7,379 bases of DNA, from NCBI GenBank assembly GCA_001770785.1, contig MERZ01000261.1, positions 18,673 through 26,051 on the forward strand, in the 5' to 3' direction. A model generated the notes under the pieces. The model did no database searches. It was not told the origin of the DNA and saw nothing but the letters and a program-made list of their open reading frames with translations. Shown one piece after another: positions 6,122 through 7,379 of the stretch (position 1 is its first letter; each line of letters starts with the position of its first letter). Source of the DNA: Burkholderiales bacterium RIFCSPHIGHO2_12_FULL_61_11 (GTDB taxonomy: Bacteria; Pseudomonadota; Gammaproteobacteria; Burkholderiales; Burkholderiaceae_C). A program made the translations under genes and the position numbers.

Positions 6122-6289
6122 TGTCCGGTTATTCCGGGCACCAGCCGGGTAGCCAACCCCGGTATAACTGGAAGCAATCACTTGCTTCCACTGCACTGTG
6201 AGACGAGTACTCTCTCCTTTGCAAAGCCAGACGGCATGAGCATTACCGCTCGCCGTCAGCCCCGGTCAGTCACGCTGGCCGGGGTTTTT
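6122..6289 (+). ncRNA. Candidate small structured RNA of unknown family, about 168 nt
   Basis: No protein gene fits here, but four stems follow each other on the plus strand. Stem 1 pairs 6125-6138 with 6158-6171, 13 of 14 positions counting one G-U, around a 19-nt loop. Stem 2 is GGAAGCAA (6170-6177) with TTGCTTCC (6182-6189), loop TCAC; it competes with stem 1 for two bases. Stem 3 is ACGGC-AT-GAGC (6231-6241) with GCTC-GCCGT (6248-6256), nine pairs and a 2-nt bulge. The last is the intrinsic terminator at 6260-6289. A weakly paired linker (6190-6230) contains TCTCTCCTTT, complementary to a Shine-Dalgarno sequence. I do not recognise a known family: it is not 6S, SRP, tmRNA, RNase P or a c-di-GMP riboswitch. 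Alternatives are a leader of the gene at 6637, though the terminator is about 350 bp away, or a repeat-derived palindrome cluster. Confidence 0.5.
6260..6289 (+). terminator. Strong rho-independent terminator
   Basis: CCCCGGTCAG (6260-6269) pairs with CTGGCCGGGG (6275-6284), ten pairs with one G-U, around TCACG, followed by TTTTT (6285-6289). The T-tract is only on the plus strand, so it ends a plus-strand transcript. No plus-strand protein gene lies within 1 kb upstream, which is why a small RNA is proposed. Confidence 0.88.
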
Positions 6290-6636
6290 AGTTTCTGGAC
6301 CAGGGTTTGTGGCGTTGGGCAGTCCGTTTGGAGCGGGACAAAAGCCCCGGTTTCGCGAGGTAGCGCCACTCATCCGGCATGCCTGAAAGCCGTGCTCAGT
6401 CAAGTTTTAGCGGGGGCTGCGTCAAAAACAGCGAAAATAGCGTCATTGCTTTATTTCTGAAGCTTGTTTTGCTTGTCGGTTCTCGCCCTTGAGCACCACC
6501 TTAGCTTTGAATATTCATTTTATTTCCAGGCGCCGTCGGCCCCCTGCGTATTCCTCCTCCCCATGGCCCAAGGCTTGCGGTTTCGGAATTTCAGCACCTT
6601 CGCTCCTGAACTCATTTATTTTTAACCTGCCACCCC
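6290..6636. other. Intergenic stretch before the DUF349-like gene, no gene seen
   Basis: These 347 bp have no supportable coding region or known RNA. The stretch from about 6430 is richer in A and T than the surrounding genes and includes a perfect 10-bp palindrome TGAATATTCA (6508-6517). TTGAGC (6489-6494) with TATTCA (6512-6517) at 17-bp spacing is a weak promoter candidate for the gene at 6637. The open frame at 6074-6460 crosses the terminator and shows no protein family features, so it is treated as noncoding. Confidence 0.5.
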
Positions 6637-7379
6637 ATGTTTAAATCTGCCAAAGTCGCCACTCCCGCCGCCAAATCGCCTCAAGCCAAAGGGGTGGAAG
6701 TCCATCCTCTGGACGGCTTGACGGGTGGCGCCTTTTCAGCGCCAACCTCCGGCGAACGCACGGCGCGCATCCGCCAGTGGCTGGCCACCGAGCCCACTTC
6801 CGAGCAGATCGCCGAGGTCTACAAGAACCTGGCCAATCGCGACAAAGGGGCGGCCAAACCCCTGAAGGAAAAGCTCGACGAAATCAAGCGCAGCAAGGGC
6901 CAGGAAATCGTCGCCGCCGAATGGGCCGAAAAAGCCCAGGGCCTGCTGGCCTTGCCCAAGCTCAATCTGGCCGATGCGCTGGCCTGGCAGCGCGATGCCG
7001 CCAAAGCCGGTGCGCCCTTGTCCCGTGAGCCCTTGGTCGGCCTGAAGGTGCAACTGGCCGATCGTGTAAAAACCATTGAAGACCTGCAGCACCGCACCCA
7101 GGTGCAGCGCGAAGCCGCCGTGTTGATTGCGCAGCGCCTTGAAATGCTGTCCATCAAGCCGTGGCGCGACGCAGAGACGGTGCTTGATACCTTGCGCGCC
7201 GATGTAGCGCACTGGCAGGCACAGGCTGACGAAATCACGATGGATGTCAACTGGGCCAGTGTGGATGCCAAGTTTCCGCCGCTGCTCGACGCCTCGCGTG
7301 GCCAACTGCTGGCCGTGTGGGATGCGTTCCAGGGCGCGCTGGCCATGGCGGTGAAAGCCGCTGCTGATGCCGCGGCACC
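6637..7379 (+). CDS. Probable DUF349-family protein, N-terminal part (gene continues off the right edge)
   Basis: The frame is open from the ATG at 6637 to the window end (247 full codons). The product is soluble and rich in Ala, Leu, Lys and Glu, with no signal peptide or membrane segment. It reads as long helices with many charged residues, for example residues 46-85 and 140-170, suggesting coiled-coil or helical-bundle structure. The early segment PLDGLTGGAFSAPTSGERTARIRQWL and the later WQRDAAKAGAPLSREPL and DLQHRTQVQREAAVL resemble, from memory, Comamonadaceae proteins annotated as DUF349. The repeated DUF349 units themselves (R-x-L-W-x-x-F type) would lie beyond the edge, so the call is provisional; the family's role is unknown. 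ATG 6637 is the first ATG after an in-frame stop at 6607-6609. No Shine-Dalgarno sequence is visible before it. Confidence 0.7.
   Translation, partial: MFKSAKVATPAAKSPQAKGVEVHPLDGLTGGAFSAPTSGERTARIRQWLATEPTSEQIAEVYKNLANRDKGAAKPLKEKLDEIKRSKGQEIVAAEWAEKAQGLLALPKLNLADALAWQRDAAKAGAPLSREPLVGLKVQLADRVKTIEDLQHRTQVQREAAVLIAQRLEMLSIKPWRDAETVLDTLRADVAHWQAQADEITMDVNWASVDAKFPPLLDASRGQLLAVWDAFQGALAMAVKAAADAAA

Noticed and set aside
6221..6256. Possible c-di-GMP (GEMM) riboswitch because of GCAAAGCC
   Set aside because: Only this short string fits; the paired stems, tetraloop and receptor of GEMM are not in the right order around it.
6074..6460. 128-codon plus-strand open frame
   Set aside because: It runs across hairpins and a strong intrinsic terminator, and its protein shows no recognisable family or good ribosome binding site.

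Overview
The window looks like chromosomal DNA from a GC-rich betaproteobacterium, most likely order Burkholderiales and probably family Comamonadaceae (Polaromonas/Rhodoferax-like). This rests on the DnaG N-terminus, the style of the partial protein at the right end (which resembles DUF349 proteins of that family) and codon use. It is an inference from remembered sequence style, not a database match. No phage genes, insertion sequence, CRISPR array, tRNA or rRNA was seen.

Layout from left to right. (1) Bases 1-465, minus strand: 5' part of dnaG (primase), running off the left edge and starting with GTG. (2) Bases 558-3119, plus strand: an AMP-forming acyl-CoA synthetase, then 15 bp later a six-helix YihY/BrkB-family membrane protein, probably one transcript. 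(3) Bases 3120-3995: an 876-bp stretch with no intact gene. It holds a roughly 91-bp dispersed-repeat-like element with two palindromic ends, a small hairpin, a decayed minus-strand gamma-glutamyltransferase fragment with several frameshifts, and the promoter region of the next operon. (4) Bases 3996-5101, plus strand: msrB-msrA, two exported methionine sulfoxide reductases overlapping by 4 bp. (5) Bases 5121-5888, minus strand: an SDR enzyme closely resembling type II 3-hydroxyacyl-CoA dehydrogenase (HSD17B10-like), convergent with msrA. Two perfect palindromes lie upstream of it. (6) Bases 5889-6636: about 750 bp without a protein gene. Its middle has the architecture of a free-standing small RNA: possible sigma-70 promoter, three hairpins, then a strong intrinsic terminator at 6260-6289. 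(7) Bases 6637-7379, plus strand: start of a long helical protein, probably DUF349 family, running off the right edge.

How the genes work together: the acyl-CoA synthetase and the 3-hydroxyacyl-CoA dehydrogenase both belong to acyl-CoA metabolism (activation of a carboxylic acid; a beta-oxidation or branched-chain amino acid step), but they lie in separate transcription units. MsrB and MsrA form a functional pair that repairs the R and S forms of methionine sulfoxide in exported proteins. dnaG and the DUF349-like gene are core-type genes at the edges.

The items most worth a second look are the candidate small RNA at about 6122-6289 with an anti-Shine-Dalgarno-like stretch, the 22-bp perfect palindrome at 5920-5941, and an MsrB that has no cysteine available as a resolving residue. 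No clear new multi-gene system is visible.
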